A model generated the notes under the pieces. The model was given only the letters and a program-made list of their open reading frames with translations, did no database searches and was not told the origin of the DNA. From NCBI RefSeq assembly GCF_047495875.1, contig NC_092458.1:107572227-107636226 (forward strand): a stretch of DNA of 64,000 bases, given 5' to 3'. The DNA comes from Pithys albifrons albifrons (taxonomy: Eukaryota; Chordata; Aves; Passeriformes; Thamnophilidae). Positions 51,559 through 63,223 of the stretch are shown here, in pieces. How positions within the stretch are numbered: the stretch's first letter is position 1; the number at the start of each line of letters is the position of its first letter. A program made the position numbers and the translations under genes.

Positions 51559-54500
51559 AGATATGTACTGACACATTATGCAAATATTTCAGTGTGACTA
51601 AAACCCTTTAATGACCTCAAGATGCTCCAGACTTACTTTAGATGCACACAGACAATAAATGAAGAACAGTACATGGATGAAATTAGGCCAAAAGTCAAGA
51701 TATATCAAAGAAATATGAGTGACAAATATGAAACAGTCAGGCAACATCAGTCTTCCTAGATGTCCACTGTGTTGAACCAATGTAAATATTTGATGTGATA
51801 GAAAAAAAAATGCCCAGGAGCAGCAATATTTTCCTTAAGGAAGTGAAGTCCAGCTGTTGTTTCCTCCTGTCTCCCAAGCATAGCGTGCAGTGACTCAGTG
51901 TGGTCTGGATGAAAGAAAGAACTGAAGTGTCCAGAATAGAAGGGAAAGAAGGGAGATGTTTCAGCTCTCTAAAATAAGAGCTTTGTTATCTCATTTTTAT
52001 ACCACAATCACAAAAATTTAAGTAGCATACTTACTCTATCTGTAATGATCATGGCTGAAATAGTCTTAAGATGGGAGACAGCTTATAAATCTCAGCGATA
52101 CAAAATAATGTTCTGACCACCACGCTTTTACCAATATTAGGTTTTTAAATGGTTATGAATGAAGTTTTTGGGCTAAGCCCTCTATAAAACAATACTTGCA
52201 AAGGTTGACAAAATGCTGAGGAAGGATGTGTATACCTTGGTTATTTATTCAATACAAATCATCAGCTGAGCTTAAGTATAATATTCTTCGAGCTATTTTT
52301 AAGATCAAGTCTTTTGAAGTAGAGGATTGTTTCCCACTAAATTGTATATTCTTCGTTAAATCAGGCAGTTCAGGCAGAAATTATGACTGTAGTTCTACCA
52401 ATGGAATAAGAAAGCCCTGCTGTCTGGACTATTTTCAGGTCCTGTTGAGGTGAACTAGAGCTGGGACATAACCTGGAGGAGGGACAGTGAAAGAAGGCAC
52501 CCTCAGTTCAAGAAGCTTTCACATTCACCTGAGCAGAAAATTTTGGTTTCCAAGTAGCCATTGTACAAACTAAAGTTCAGACTAGAAGGTAGGGACTGTA
52601 AATGACTATAATAATTGATCTTTGCTTTCTCTGAAATTGTTCATCCATATCAGAGTCAACATATAAGTAGAACAGCATGAGGAAGCTGCTGTCTCTACAA
52701 CATCTGTTTCTGGCTAGAAGGCAGCAGTTCTCACAAGTACCATCAAGTACCTTTTGGCAACTCTCGATTCATTTGGGATTCCTCATTCAGCCTCACTTTA
52801 AATGCAAAGCTTTACTGACACTCTATGAGCCTGGGATCGTCCTTACATAAATGAGATGACTGAGTTTTGAGATGTGAAGCAGGAGCTGATACAGGAGCTC
52901 TTTTTTAATTGTTATTCTGTACACATGAGCATTAACCAAAATGTAGGAACAAAAAGCTATTGCTACTCGCAGCTCTAAAGGGCTGTGAAAATACAATTGC
53001 ATCATATTTGATTTCTACTACTGACCTCAAAATAGGACCTCTGTATTTCTTCTGAATACCCTCAAGCTTGATATCCCATTTTAGAACTGATTCCCCTCAG
53101 TCAGGTGAAGAAAAATGTTTAATCTCTCCTTTTCTCTCTTTGTATGTATATGCATGATAGTGGAACTCATAACTCATGGGTGCAGTTATCACTGTCAATA
53201 GAAGGATGAGGGCAAGTTTGTCTAGAACTTTTATGATGGTGGGATATGTGCTTTAGAACTAATTTTCCATTTGAGCCCTTGGTTGTTGTGTTTGGGTTTG
53301 GGAAGTGGCATGAATTCAAAGATTGATAAAATATCTTTAAAAATAAAAAGAAAAAGGAAAAAATTAGGAAAGTGGAAAGTAAATTGCAGGTTTAAAAACT
53401 TTATAAGATTGATTATTTCCCAGTATATATAAATAAACAGGTTACATGGCTACTGAATAACAGGAGTTTATGGTGATCACAGAACCTTAATCAGCAGCAG
53501 CTCAGCTGGGTCCCGTGGGCCTTGATTCAACAGCATGCAAAACCCAAATCCAACACTTGTTATCTGTGCTTAAGTTGTTACAGATTCTACCTACTGTTTT
53601 GCTTACTGTTTTTCCTCAGTCTTAATTCAATGAAAATAGTCTTTCTGATTTTCAACAGCACATTGAATAGCTTTTGTGAATATTAATTTTTATTCCATTA
53701 AAGTCAATTCACAATTTGACTTGCTTGTTGAAATATTAAGCAGCTTTCATCTGAATCTGTCACTTTCTCCCTTTTTAGCAATCCCTTCTCCAGTGCAAAG
53801 TATTGAAAGCTGGGTGATTTCCTTTCATGCAGTTTCCATCCTTTTTTGATTTGTTGTGGAAAGTGGCTATATGCTTATGAAAAAAGCAGGATGCCCATTC
53901 ATTCCCCCTTAGCTGCCTCAGTTGGGAATAGGATTAAGGAATGTTTGAGTTAACTATGTCAGACACTGGCGTGGATCTTGCACAGTTTTTGGGCTCTGTG
54001 CTCCAATCCCTGCCCTTATGTACCTGTGTGTGTTTAAGGCCAAGCATTTGGGCTCACTTTTACTGGGGATTATTTTTAACACATCACGATGAAAAGAAAG
54101 AGGGAGCTTTGTGGTGTAAAACAGTGATATAGATTATGGCTCACTGAAGTATCAAAACAATTCCTTTGGGAGCTGCTGTACAAAATAGTGAGAATGTTAT
54201 ATTTGAAATTCCTGAGTTGTTATAGCTGTCATACCAAAACATTTCTAAATAATAGAAATATATATAATTTTGTTTGTTTGTCTGTTACACTATTTATTAC
54301 TAGACAACTCACTTGTTTGGGTGAAGTGAATGATCAATCATATTTTGAATCAGTGCAGTCTCAAGCATATTTTTTAAATTTATATATCCATCTATAGCAT
54401 AATACATCTGAAAATCATCAAGACTGAATGGTATGGAAAATAGACCTTTAATGAGATGTGTCAGAGCTGTTATCATGTAACTTGTTTAGAAAATGAGCAC

Positions 54501-56064
54501 ATTCAGCACACATACCATCACACACCATATTGTTCTGTACTAATACTTTATCACATGTCTCTGCATGATGGTCTTTTGTTTGGGGAAAAAAAAGGGCCAG
54601 GAAAGGTAACCTGTTTGTTTTTCAAGTCTGTCAAGTGGATATTTGGTGTATTTTTGGAAAAGGCAGAAGAGATAAGAGGAAAAAAAATCTTGATAATAAG
54701 ATGTTTTTGAAGTTCATTTACCTCTATTAAACAAAAAGCCTAAACATGTACAAAGTTTTACACTCTGATTTACACAGAGCACATTTAATGCTAAGTTCTA
54801 TTATCTATTTTAATAAACTCTGCTCTCTTAACAAATGTAATACAGTGAGAAATTATTCTGCAGATCATTACATTAGGGCTTTTTATTTAATTATTTTTAT
54901 TAGAGAGCATCGGGGATATGCTGGGAAGTGTGAGGACTGAGTTTAATTTCTGCCTTTTTGACAGTCTTGAATAATAATGGGAAAGATAATTAGAACAAGA
55001 AGCTAAAGTCAATGAAAATATTGAAGGTGATTATAATGGGATCAGAATTCTGTTTCCCTTTCACAAAATGAAGATATAATAGTGCTTACCATTCTCACAT
55101 GGGAGTCACAAGAATGAAAACATTACAGTAAAAATAATGTGGGTCAAGTTATTACCAAGAAAATATGAAATAGGTACCTAGTTATGACTGAGACATTCAG
55201 CAATCAAGTCAGGTTGCCAAAATCTCTTTTTTCATGAATGAAATGATGGAAGTCTCTGAGGTTTCCCTCAAATTATAATGTAAAAATTGTAGAAAACTAG
55301 TGCTGATTCAGGGTCAAAACATAACAACAAAAGCAGCTCACTGACTAATGGAAAACCATGGTGTGAACACAATATAGGCCCTTGCATTTAAATTTTGGTT
55401 GTGAAAGCCAATGAAAGCTTTTTTTCTTCCTTTTATAGAACTGATATTTCTTTATTGTTCTCCTTCAATCTAAAAGATTTGTCACTCTTTTCCACACACA
55501 TTGCTTGAACTTCCTATAGAAACCAAGAAAGTATTTGCCCTCTGCAATTTTTTCTTGACTAAAACTCCAAAGATAAAAACAGATCATGGCCTGGATTAAG
55601 TAGTATCCCTCTGTCCTTCTTCAAATTAACATGAAAGGAGAAAGAAAACATTAACGTTGTTAATTTGGAGAAACAAAATAAGAACATGAAGGCATTTACT
55701 ACAACTGCTTTTTGTTGTGAGAGGAAAAAAATACAACATCTGGGACTAAATGTTTTCAATTATAGTGGATTGGAGTATACAGTCAAACTGAATTCAATAA
55801 AATGGAAAACAGATTTCATGACAGTATAAATGAGTGAAAGGGAGCAATCTCAAACTGAAAAGCATAGAATATAGCAAGGCAATCATTCATAAAACATTTT
55901 TTTTAAAGAAAGGTAATGTTCATGCAGTCTGTGAGGAAGTTTAATGATGGTGTCTCGGGACTGAGCTGGGGAAGGCTCCCGAAATAATTCAGACATACGC
56001 AGGGTTGGTGAACATGTCAAAAGCCTTTATGTCTGGTCGGGGCCTGGGTTATAAGGGTCCCGGT

Positions 56065-56095
56065 GGGGAGGAGAGGAGGGGGAGGGTTGGAGGGG
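56065..56095 (+). other. G-quadruplex motif inside the LTR (antisense strand)
   Basis: G-runs at 56065-56068, 56078-56082, 56084-56086 and 56092-56095 have loops of 9, 1 and 5 nt. The first loop exceeds the strict 7-nt limit. The motif lies just upstream of the TATA-like box of the LTR as the element is read, on the strand opposite to its sense strand. Confidence 0.5.
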
Positions 56096-56287
56096 ATTGG
56101 ACAGCACATCTGGGGACAGGGTTAGGTTTGAAGGCAGGGATGGGAGAGGCTCAGGTACTGGAACAAACCATATGGGGACATCCAGGGTGGGGAAGGAACC
56201 CCAGGGGATACAGAGCTCAAACCCAGGGAACCTGTCAAAATAGCTTCATGGCAGGGAAAAACCTCAAGAAAAAAAAACGCACAGAGA

Positions 56288-56316
56288 GGGGGATGGAACA
56301 TGGGAGGGGGTGGGGG
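56288..56316 (+). other. second G-quadruplex motif inside the LTR
   Basis: G-runs at 56288-56292, 56302-56304, 56306-56310 and 56312-56316 have loops of 9, 1 and 1 nt. The three 3' runs are closely packed, which favours folding. It is located in the U3-start end of the minus-strand LTR. Confidence 0.55.
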
Positions 56317-56347
56317 TGTTTTGAAGGCATTAAGAATGCATCATACA

Positions 56348-56697
56348 CCCCCTGAATAAGTGTTCTTTTTAGGTTACTGTGATGTTTCTTTACCTTTTTG
56401 GTATGAAGTAATACTTACCTTAATTCCTAATTGGAGAGGAAGCAACTGTTTTTATTTCTCTTTGTCCTTTTTAAAAGCCTATGTTTATATTGCCTGCAGG
56501 AAACAAGCATGGAGAAAATGGATAAGCTAGAATTCTCCCACAGTGATTTGTTAATACGCCTACAGAATTAAAAATAAAATTAAAAACAAAATCAAAAACC
56601 AGCCCCCAAAGTTTCCTCTCCTAATTAATCTCTCAAGGGGATACATTTTGTGATTTTGGTTTCATCTTGTTTTCCCTTTCAAAAACAAATTTAGTGA
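56348..56697. other. short AT-rich spacer between LTR and 5S retroposon
   Basis: About 350 bp of ordinary AT-rich DNA with an A-rich stretch near 56.56-56.60 kb. I see no gene or signal in it. Confidence 0.6.
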
Positions 56698-56711
56698 ATG
56701 TCTCATAGTAT
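56698..56711. repeat. target-site duplication, left copy (14 bp)
   Basis: ATGTCTCATAGTAT is repeated exactly at 57014-57027. The two copies flank the 302-bp insertion, which is the mark of target-primed retrotransposition. Confidence 0.93.
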
Positions 56712-56829
56712 GGCCAAACTTTGCGAACGAAGATTTGGGAAGGGCTCTCCCCACGTGGGTGTGCCCTTCCAGCCTGCGCAGTGGATTTTAGGTGAGGCTC
56801 AGTGTGTGCAGAACTGGCCCCACCGTTTA

Positions 56830-56893
56830 AGTCCTGAGGTTCTTCTGCCACGGCCGAGCGAGCTTGGACAGTGACAGGGAAGTCCTCAGGACT
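56830..56893 (-). repeat. inverted repeat in the body of the 5S-headed retroposon
   Basis: AGTCCTGAGG at 56830-56839 is exactly complementary to CCTCAGGACT at 56884-56893. The second arm is itself a 13-nt palindrome, AGTCCTCAGGACT (56881-56893). In the transcript this would place a stem directly after the 5S-like domain. Confidence 0.8.
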
Positions 56894-56894
56894 A

Positions 56895-57013
56895 GAACCT
56901 ACAGCACCCGGCATTTCCCAGCAGGTCTCCCATCCAAGTACTAATCCGGGGCTGACCCTGCTTAGCTGCCGAGATCTGACGGGATCGGATGTCAGGGAGG
57001 CATTTAACTGCCC
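56895..57013 (-). pseudogene. 5S rRNA-like sequence with conserved internal promoter
   Basis: All 5S landmarks are present in order on the minus strand. The 5' part is the most diverged. Next come GATCTCGGCAGC, the A-box/intermediate region AGCTAAGCAGGGTC, and the C box with TTAGTACTTGGATGGGAGACC-type sequence (56926-56946). The 3' end is GGGTGCTGTAGG. The C-box and A-box regions are nearly identical to functional 5S rRNA, while the first 35 nt differ at many sites. That pattern fits selection on the polymerase III type 1 promoter and not on the ribosomal RNA itself. It forms the head of the retroposon and is not a ribosomal gene in a tandem array. Confidence 0.9.
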
Positions 57014-57027
57014 ATGTCTCATAGTAT
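57014..57027. repeat. target-site duplication, right copy (14 bp)
   Basis: This is an exact copy of 56698-56711. It abuts the first nucleotide of the 5S-like head, so the insertion appears full-length at its 5' end. Confidence 0.93.
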
Positions 57028-60000
57028 CACAGTAAGATTTATTTAAATGTTTATGTAAAAGTAAGGTATGGCAAATGAAATAAGAATTCTCATCCAGACT
57101 TTAAGTCCTTTACCAGTATTTGACCAAGTTCAGGTATTCGAGTTCTTCAGAATTTTCTATTTCTGTGGCTGAAAAGTGTAATTACAGGCACTATTTCTGG
57201 TTTTGTCAGAATGATAAATATAATTTTTAGAAGGATTTCTGTGTTTCTTTAGTTTAAAAATCTTGTAAACTTCTGTATGTTCCTGGACTGATGAGGCCAT
57301 ATTGCTCCCCTCTGAGTTCAGTGGAAAGCCACTTGTGAGTAAGGGTCCCTCCTAGAATACAGCTAAAAAGGTCAGTAGGGAAATGGTACAGAATAAAAAG
57401 TTGGTTTTACTCATAATATCTTGCAGACACCTGGTTAAATAACCAAGTAACATGTTTAAAACAGAAGTGCTTTTCTTACTTCCATTACTTAAAATATGTA
57501 AATTATTGCTGGAGGGTGTTGTTGACTCTGAGTGCATAAATGGGCTCAAAAAAGGATAAGGAAAAAAATCCCTCAACCCAAATTTCAGGTTGCCAAAAAA
57601 CGCAAAGAGTACTTTAAGATTGCACCACATTGGCTTGTATGAACACCACTCAAGATCACATATCGTTTCCACAGTTTAAAATCTGGGCAGCACATTTTGG
57701 TCCCTTTTTAGGCCCTCTGAGTACATCTTTCCAGCAAATGTCATATTTCTCTTCCAGTGGGTCAAATAGATCATTCAGGGCAAGAGGAACTGTCCTTCAT
57801 CAGTCTTTCTCTGTAGCCAGGCAGGTTAACTTGTCTGGCCTCACTCTCTTTGACAGCTTTGGGGGTTTTGCTCCCAGAGAAAAGAAGACAAGATAGCTAC
57901 AAAATGTCTTCATAAATTAAACTTCTTAAAGACAGTGTTGTCTTGCCTTTAACCCACAAATATGGATAAATATTTGAAGAAAGAAAAATTTATTCTCAGG
58001 AAAGATTGAACAACCTTTGTGAATGTTGCATTCTTCTCATCGCTGCTTCACTATTGGTCCGTTTCTATGGCAGTCTCAAACACAGTCCTTGTTAAAATAC
58101 CCGCTCAAACTTCCTTTTTTCTCAAACAAATTCATTTGTTACCACATTTATTTCTATTTCAGGGACAAATCAACCTGACCACTGCAGCAGGGCTGGGTTA
58201 TTTCCCATCTAGTAGCTTTCTCTTTGTTGCTTCACTAAGATCCCTCATCTCTACTTTTTGAATTCTGATTTTATCTTTATGAAGCTACATCAGGTAGTAT
58301 AACTCAAATCCATTCAGATGAGCATGGTATTTATGGATATTGATACAAATACTTGTTTAACTGAGTCTACCAGCTTATTAAAATAATTTAAATTTCAGAA
58401 TATTTCACTTGTGTTTGCAATAAAAAATTGAAATGTGTGCTCTATTGTCAAATTTGCAATGCTTAAGAGAGCAATGGAAATAATGCACAATAGAATCTCC
58501 TATTGTACAAATGGCAAAGCAAACATATAAATTTTTTTCCATACCTTTTAATAAGCTTCAGATCATGATCCTTCTCCAGCATAAATTAAGGAAGTGTTTT
58601 AACTCACAGAAGTTGTTTAATCCATCAATAAAATACTGAATCAGTTTATTTGCCTCCAACCTGCATGTTATGTTTTGTTTCTAAATTGAACTAATCAGTT
58701 ATGCTTTGTGTTCATCTCTTTCCCCATCTCTAAAGTGGGGCTAATGCTTTCATCTTAAAAATCTTGAGACCTAATTTATTAAAAACAATTGCAGATCCTC
58801 AGGCTAAAAGCACTCTGGCAGTGCTGTGCATTTTTATTATTAGAATATTTGTAATCAAACCTTTTATCCTGGGCAACAAAATGCTGTTCTCTTAATGAAG
58901 ATTTCCTCTTTTGTTTAAACAGTTTAGGAAAATAGCAGTCAGCATAGCAGTGAAAATCCTCAGAGTTACCACTGCATGTGTTTCTGCCACAAGGTGGTGA
59001 TGGGATAGCTGTGAGCATCACTCCACAGAAACCAGGAATACTCGTTGGTGAAGGCTCTGTGATGACAGTGAGTTAAATGCTAAGACCTTGACAATCTGCA
59101 TACATAAAACAAATGTTTTCACAATACGAAAATTAAAACTATTCTTTTTTCTCAAGATTGCATAATTCCAAGTTCATCATCCATCTGTGTATATACTTTG
59201 TTTTTTCTTTTCACTTGCTTTAATAGCTTTATTTTGCAACTTAATGTTTTTCTACCAGCAGGTAAAAGCATTCATAAATCTGTCACAAACAGTTGCCAAT
59301 GAATATTCATATCTGAACTGTCTGATTGCAGTACTGTGACATTTTATTTGATTCTAGCAGGAGAGTAAGCTTAGACATGCTTCTTATTTCCTAATATATC
59401 GTAATAGATATCTCAGCATTGTACTGCTGAGTAAGTTAATGTAATCATCAAACTACTGACTTAAAATATAGATGGACATGAATCAGTTTAAAAAATGCCT
59501 CACTACAAAATAAAAGAGTGCTACAAGGTTTTCCCACTTTTTTTTTTTAAATTTGGCAAATAACTAGGACCTTCTAAAGCCAAAAACTCCCACTGTTCAA
59601 TCACAATACTTGCCAATTATTTGAGTGTTTATCTGTAACATGGAAGAGGAGAGGCAGTCAAATATTTCTATTCAGTTTGTCTCAATTATCATTCTAGTTT
59701 TGTTTTTTTTTAATTTTCTACTGGGTTTGTTATTTAGTCATTAGAAGAAAAGTGAAGGTAAATCCTTAAAAACCCACTGTTTTGGCTGCTGTATTCAGGA
59801 AGTAGACCTTTTGTCCTTAAAATATGTTATGCCCTGACCTAGTATCTTGCTTTTGCTTTTCACAGTGAGTGTTCTCTGTATAAACTCAGTCATGTATAAC
59901 AAGAGTGAGTATTTTTTTATTTCTTATTTCCTCCCCACTCCAAATACCAATCTTTTAATCTATGCTTACTTAGAAGGAAGCAAGAATCTTAATAACTTTT

Positions 60001-63000
60001 CAGTCTATCCTCTCTGGATAGTTTGTACATTAATGCCACTTCCACTTCTTTCCTGATCAGACTTTAGGCTCAGAGTCAAGGGAGAACCTTAGGGAAGCTG
60101 CATATAGAAATCCCATAGAAATCAATGGTATTTGAACACCTACCTTCCAGTAGGTGTCTTTGGAAGTCTAAGCTGCCATACTTTCCTTTAATTAGGAAGA
60201 AAAACAAAGTTACTGTAAAGGTAGGCAAGAAAAATATTCCAGTGATATTTTCCTTCAGGCAGTCATGCAAAATCACCATAAAAATATGCACTGCCATCAA
60301 TCTGTGGAGAGATAAGATCAAAATGAATGCTTGAACACACATGAGTGAAAGACAGTTTGTAAGCAATTAATTGTATTTGAGTGTGGTTTGAGTTCCTCAC
60401 AGAGGAAACACTGTATAGCCCAGGCCATGGGACTGACATCATCGACAAGGGGCACAAATTAGTCTTTTAATAGTAACAGTGCCTTCCACTGTAGAAATGG
60501 TTGGCCATGCAGTGAGATCTTCAGTTGTGAGTCATTATTGCAAAACCATGAAAGCATTTTCACTCTGAAGTAGATGCAATCCAAATTACAGTTGTATTTT
60601 TCAAGGAAATCTTCCAGCTGTGTCACAGGATGTGCTGGCCCTAGTTAAAGAGGTGTGACATGATTTATACCTTGCATATCATGGGCCAAATCTCAGAATT
60701 TATCAGTCACAAGTAATTTAGAGATTGTGAATAATTTATTGAATTCATCACAGTATGAATAAAAACACTTGTCTTAGCTTTAAATAAGCTTGAAATTAAA
60801 AAATAAAGAAAATTTAAAAGTTTTCTTTCTGCATCACTGGCAGGTCCTCATCATCTTGAAGAACCTGGCAGCTGGTGAATGAAACTAATGTTATTCATTA
60901 GCTGTTTGAAAGGCTATGTCAGTTTTAAAAACAGAATAACAGCTACTGGGTCAGTTAGGCATTGCTGAAAATTAGATCTAAAATTAAATCTCTAAAATCA
61001 AAACTACAGTCATGAAACAAGAAAATGGGATTTGAAAGCTTCCAGTGCCAGAAAGAGGCAAATCAATCCAGCTGATGTTGTGTGAGTGCTTAATAGCAGT
61101 TTTGCATAACTTAACCATGAGCACATATGTGTATTCATTAGATTTTAGGTGTAAGTCACAAAGAACAACAAATTGTTTTCTGGAAACAGGTTTATGAATG
61201 GATGTAAAACATGCAATTCTGCCTATACCTAGCATGGGGAATACTTAGACTACCCAGAACTGGAAACAGAGGATTAGTGAAAACTGGCTGACTACAGCAT
61301 CTAATTTGATGAATCTTTTTTTGATAAGTCAGGTGTCTAATGCTGCTGCTGCTTATATGCTAATGCCCAGAATCATAGCAAAAGTCAAGGTCATTAGAGG
61401 AGTTTCTTTGAGGGACATAGATTTCAAGGTTTGAAGGTAGATTTGCAAATAACTGTAATTTGATCCCAACTGAGCACTGTTTCCTGGTGACAAAGTTAGT
61501 CTCTGAAGAAGTATTTTTCTGTGGTACATGAATAGACTCTGGTGGAGTGTGTTATTTTAGCAGGTGATCTTTGTTTACTTCCATACAGCTTTTTAAGGAA
61601 GTTGAAGGTGTATGTTATCTTAGTGAAATCAGAGTGATTTTTGTTTGGTAGTTTGTTGGTGGGGTTTTTGTTGTTGTTATTAAATTGGTGTTTTACCATT
61701 AGCAGAGTGGAGTTTTAGTTTTAAATAATCATGAACTAAAGGAGTTCCAGTTTGCCCAGAGGAATGTTTGGTTCAGGGTGTGATAGCAATCAATTCTGTG
61801 TTTCCATGTAACCTCTGGGAATCTCAAACCTGATCCTTCATCTCCTTTTTCTCTTTAGTAGACCCAGTTATTTCCAAATGCAGCTCTTACATCCTCTATC
61901 AAATGCTTATATGAAAAGTTAGGATGCCACTCTGGATTGGATAATTACTACTCATATTAACTCCATTTTTCTGTAACAAAATAAGCAGAGGATGGCAAAG
62001 AAAGTGTGATGAGGGAATATTTGTATAAATAAATTTCTAGGGTTTTTGTCTTGTGTAGCTATTTGGAACTCTGCCGTTTCATTCAAGAAAATATCTGTGA
62101 ATCCTAAAAACTTATTGAATGATTATCCATCTAGAGTAGCAAAACTCTAGAAAATTAGAGATGAGATAAAAATGAAATTAGAAGTGAGACATCAAAGTCA
62201 AGGCAATATTTAATTCTTAAGGACATATGCAGAAAAGGCAGGACTTGTTTATGAACCAACACAAGGTATAGACTGAACATAGAATTGTATTTTTATTAAC
62301 AATTTAAACACATCCGTTCCTTTAAAAAAAAAAAAAAAGACAAAACAACCAGAGATTCTGAGTCAACACCAAGGTGGTGTTATGCACAGTGAAAGGCTAG
62401 ATCTAATCCCAGAGTGGATCTTGGACCTTACCAATGCTAGTAAAGAATGTGGGGGTTTTTTCAGTAACATTTTAATCAACACTACAAGTGTACTATGATT
62501 TCAGTTTTCTTACTTTTTTTTCTCTTCTATGTGGTCTGAAAAATACACAGTAACTTTTGAGCAGATCCGTTCTGTTCGGCTTCACCAAGCAAATTGCACT
62601 GTAATAGCATCTATTTGATCTTTCAGTACCTAAAAACTGCCTAGAGGCTACATGTTTCACTTCATTTCGTTGGATCAAAGAGAGGGAAGTCCAGGGTTTT
62701 CAAAGCACATCCAGACTCCAAGTGGGGAAAAGTGCTCTTTTGATTTCAACCATCCAGAACAAGCAGTGCAGATTTAGTTTGAACCCCATTAGTCACCACA
62801 CTCTCTTCCATTTAATAGTCAATGATTTTCTTTCCAAAGTAGTAGGGTTATAAATTTGGCACAGACAGTTCACTATTACACTCTGTAAATGTTTAACAAA
62901 GTTCATATAAATATAGGTTTGATTTTAATTACATCTTGGTTCTATGCACAATTTTTTCCTAGTGAAGAAACAGATTTTGGTGAGAGGAAGATGTATTCAT

Positions 63001-63151
63001 GATGTGCTCTCTTCCTGAGGCTGTTAACTTGAGAAGACTGTAGTTCCCAGTGCAATAAAATCCAACTAGAATATTGTCATATAAGTCTGCTTTGCAGTAG
63101 TGGTGGAAGTAGGAGTAGTAATTGCTCTCTCCTGTAAGGTCTGGGTGTTAC

Positions 63152-63223
63152 CTTTGGAAGCAAACCTTGGGAAAGCTCTGTCAATTGTTGCAACTCTAGA
63201 AACAGTCATAGTTGAACCTGAAT
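63152..63223 (-). other. possible exon (72 nt, phase 1-1), unproven
   Basis: On the minus strand a pyrimidine tract ending CTTTTCTTTCAG gives a good acceptor, and CCAAAG/gtaaca gives a usable donor. Between them lie 72 nt, open in one frame, with one base on the 3' side and two on the 5' side, so skipping or including it would keep frame. The peptide starts SGSTMTVSRVATIDR and continues with a basic, aromatic segment. The same frame stays open on both sides (94 codons, 63066-63350) and is rich in Ser and Thr. I do not recognise the family. Confidence 0.25.

Larger units (their letters stand above)
48402..55950. other. AT-rich non-coding sequence
   Basis: No gene is recognised, and all open frames are short. 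The tandem duplication at 51161 and the hairpin at 51531 are the only structured items I found. A GTTAGTTAGTTA run lies near 50.93 kb. Confidence 0.55.
55951..56347 (-). mobile_element. solo LTR of an avian endogenous retrovirus
   Basis: On the minus strand, a segment of about 397 bp begins TGTATGATGC and ends CCCGAGACA, so it has TG...CA ends with a 3-bp TGT/ACA inverted terminus. Its order of elements is that of a retroviral LTR. A C-rich U3 leads to a TATA-like CCTTATAACCC (56047-56057), then an ATAAAG polyadenylation-like signal (56025-56030), then a U5-like stretch with TTCGGGAGCCTTCCCCAG. GC content is much higher than the flanks. No gag, pol or env and no second LTR lie nearby, so it is a solo LTR left by recombination. 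I could not find a clear target-site duplication at these exact ends, so the boundaries may shift by a few bases or an end may be lost. Confidence 0.75.
56712..57013 (-). mobile_element. 5S rRNA-headed SINE-like retroposon (302 bp)
   Basis: The insertion is bounded by perfect 14-bp direct repeats. Read on the minus strand, it starts at position 57013 with a 119-nt sequence that matches vertebrate 5S rRNA from its first to its last nucleotides, then continues for about 183 nt of unrelated sequence. The body contains a GC-rich stretch (56845-56864), a 10-bp inverted repeat (56830-56839 with 56884-56893), and an end with CTTCGTTCGCAAAG followed by TTTGGCC. There is no poly(A) tail and no CR1-type ATTCTATG tail. 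A 5S promoter head plus a non-5S body plus target-site duplications is the design of a SINE3-type element. A simple 5S pseudogene would lack the body. The mobilising LINE is unknown. The terminal stem-like sequence suggests an RTE-clade partner, but that is inference. A 129-codon open frame on this strand (56633-57022) is incidental. Confidence 0.85.

Noticed and set aside
56633..57022. 129-codon minus-strand open frame
   Set aside because: It spans the 5S-like head and body of the retroposon and has no protein-like features. Openness is a by-product of GC content.
58980..59090. Open segment before a GTGAGT-like donor near 59.08 kb
   Set aside because: The frame is blocked by a stop codon just upstream of any good acceptor and terminates right at the presumed donor.
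62324..62338. A15 run as the tail of a processed pseudogene
   Set aside because: No gene-like sequence precedes it on the plus strand and no flanking direct repeat was found.
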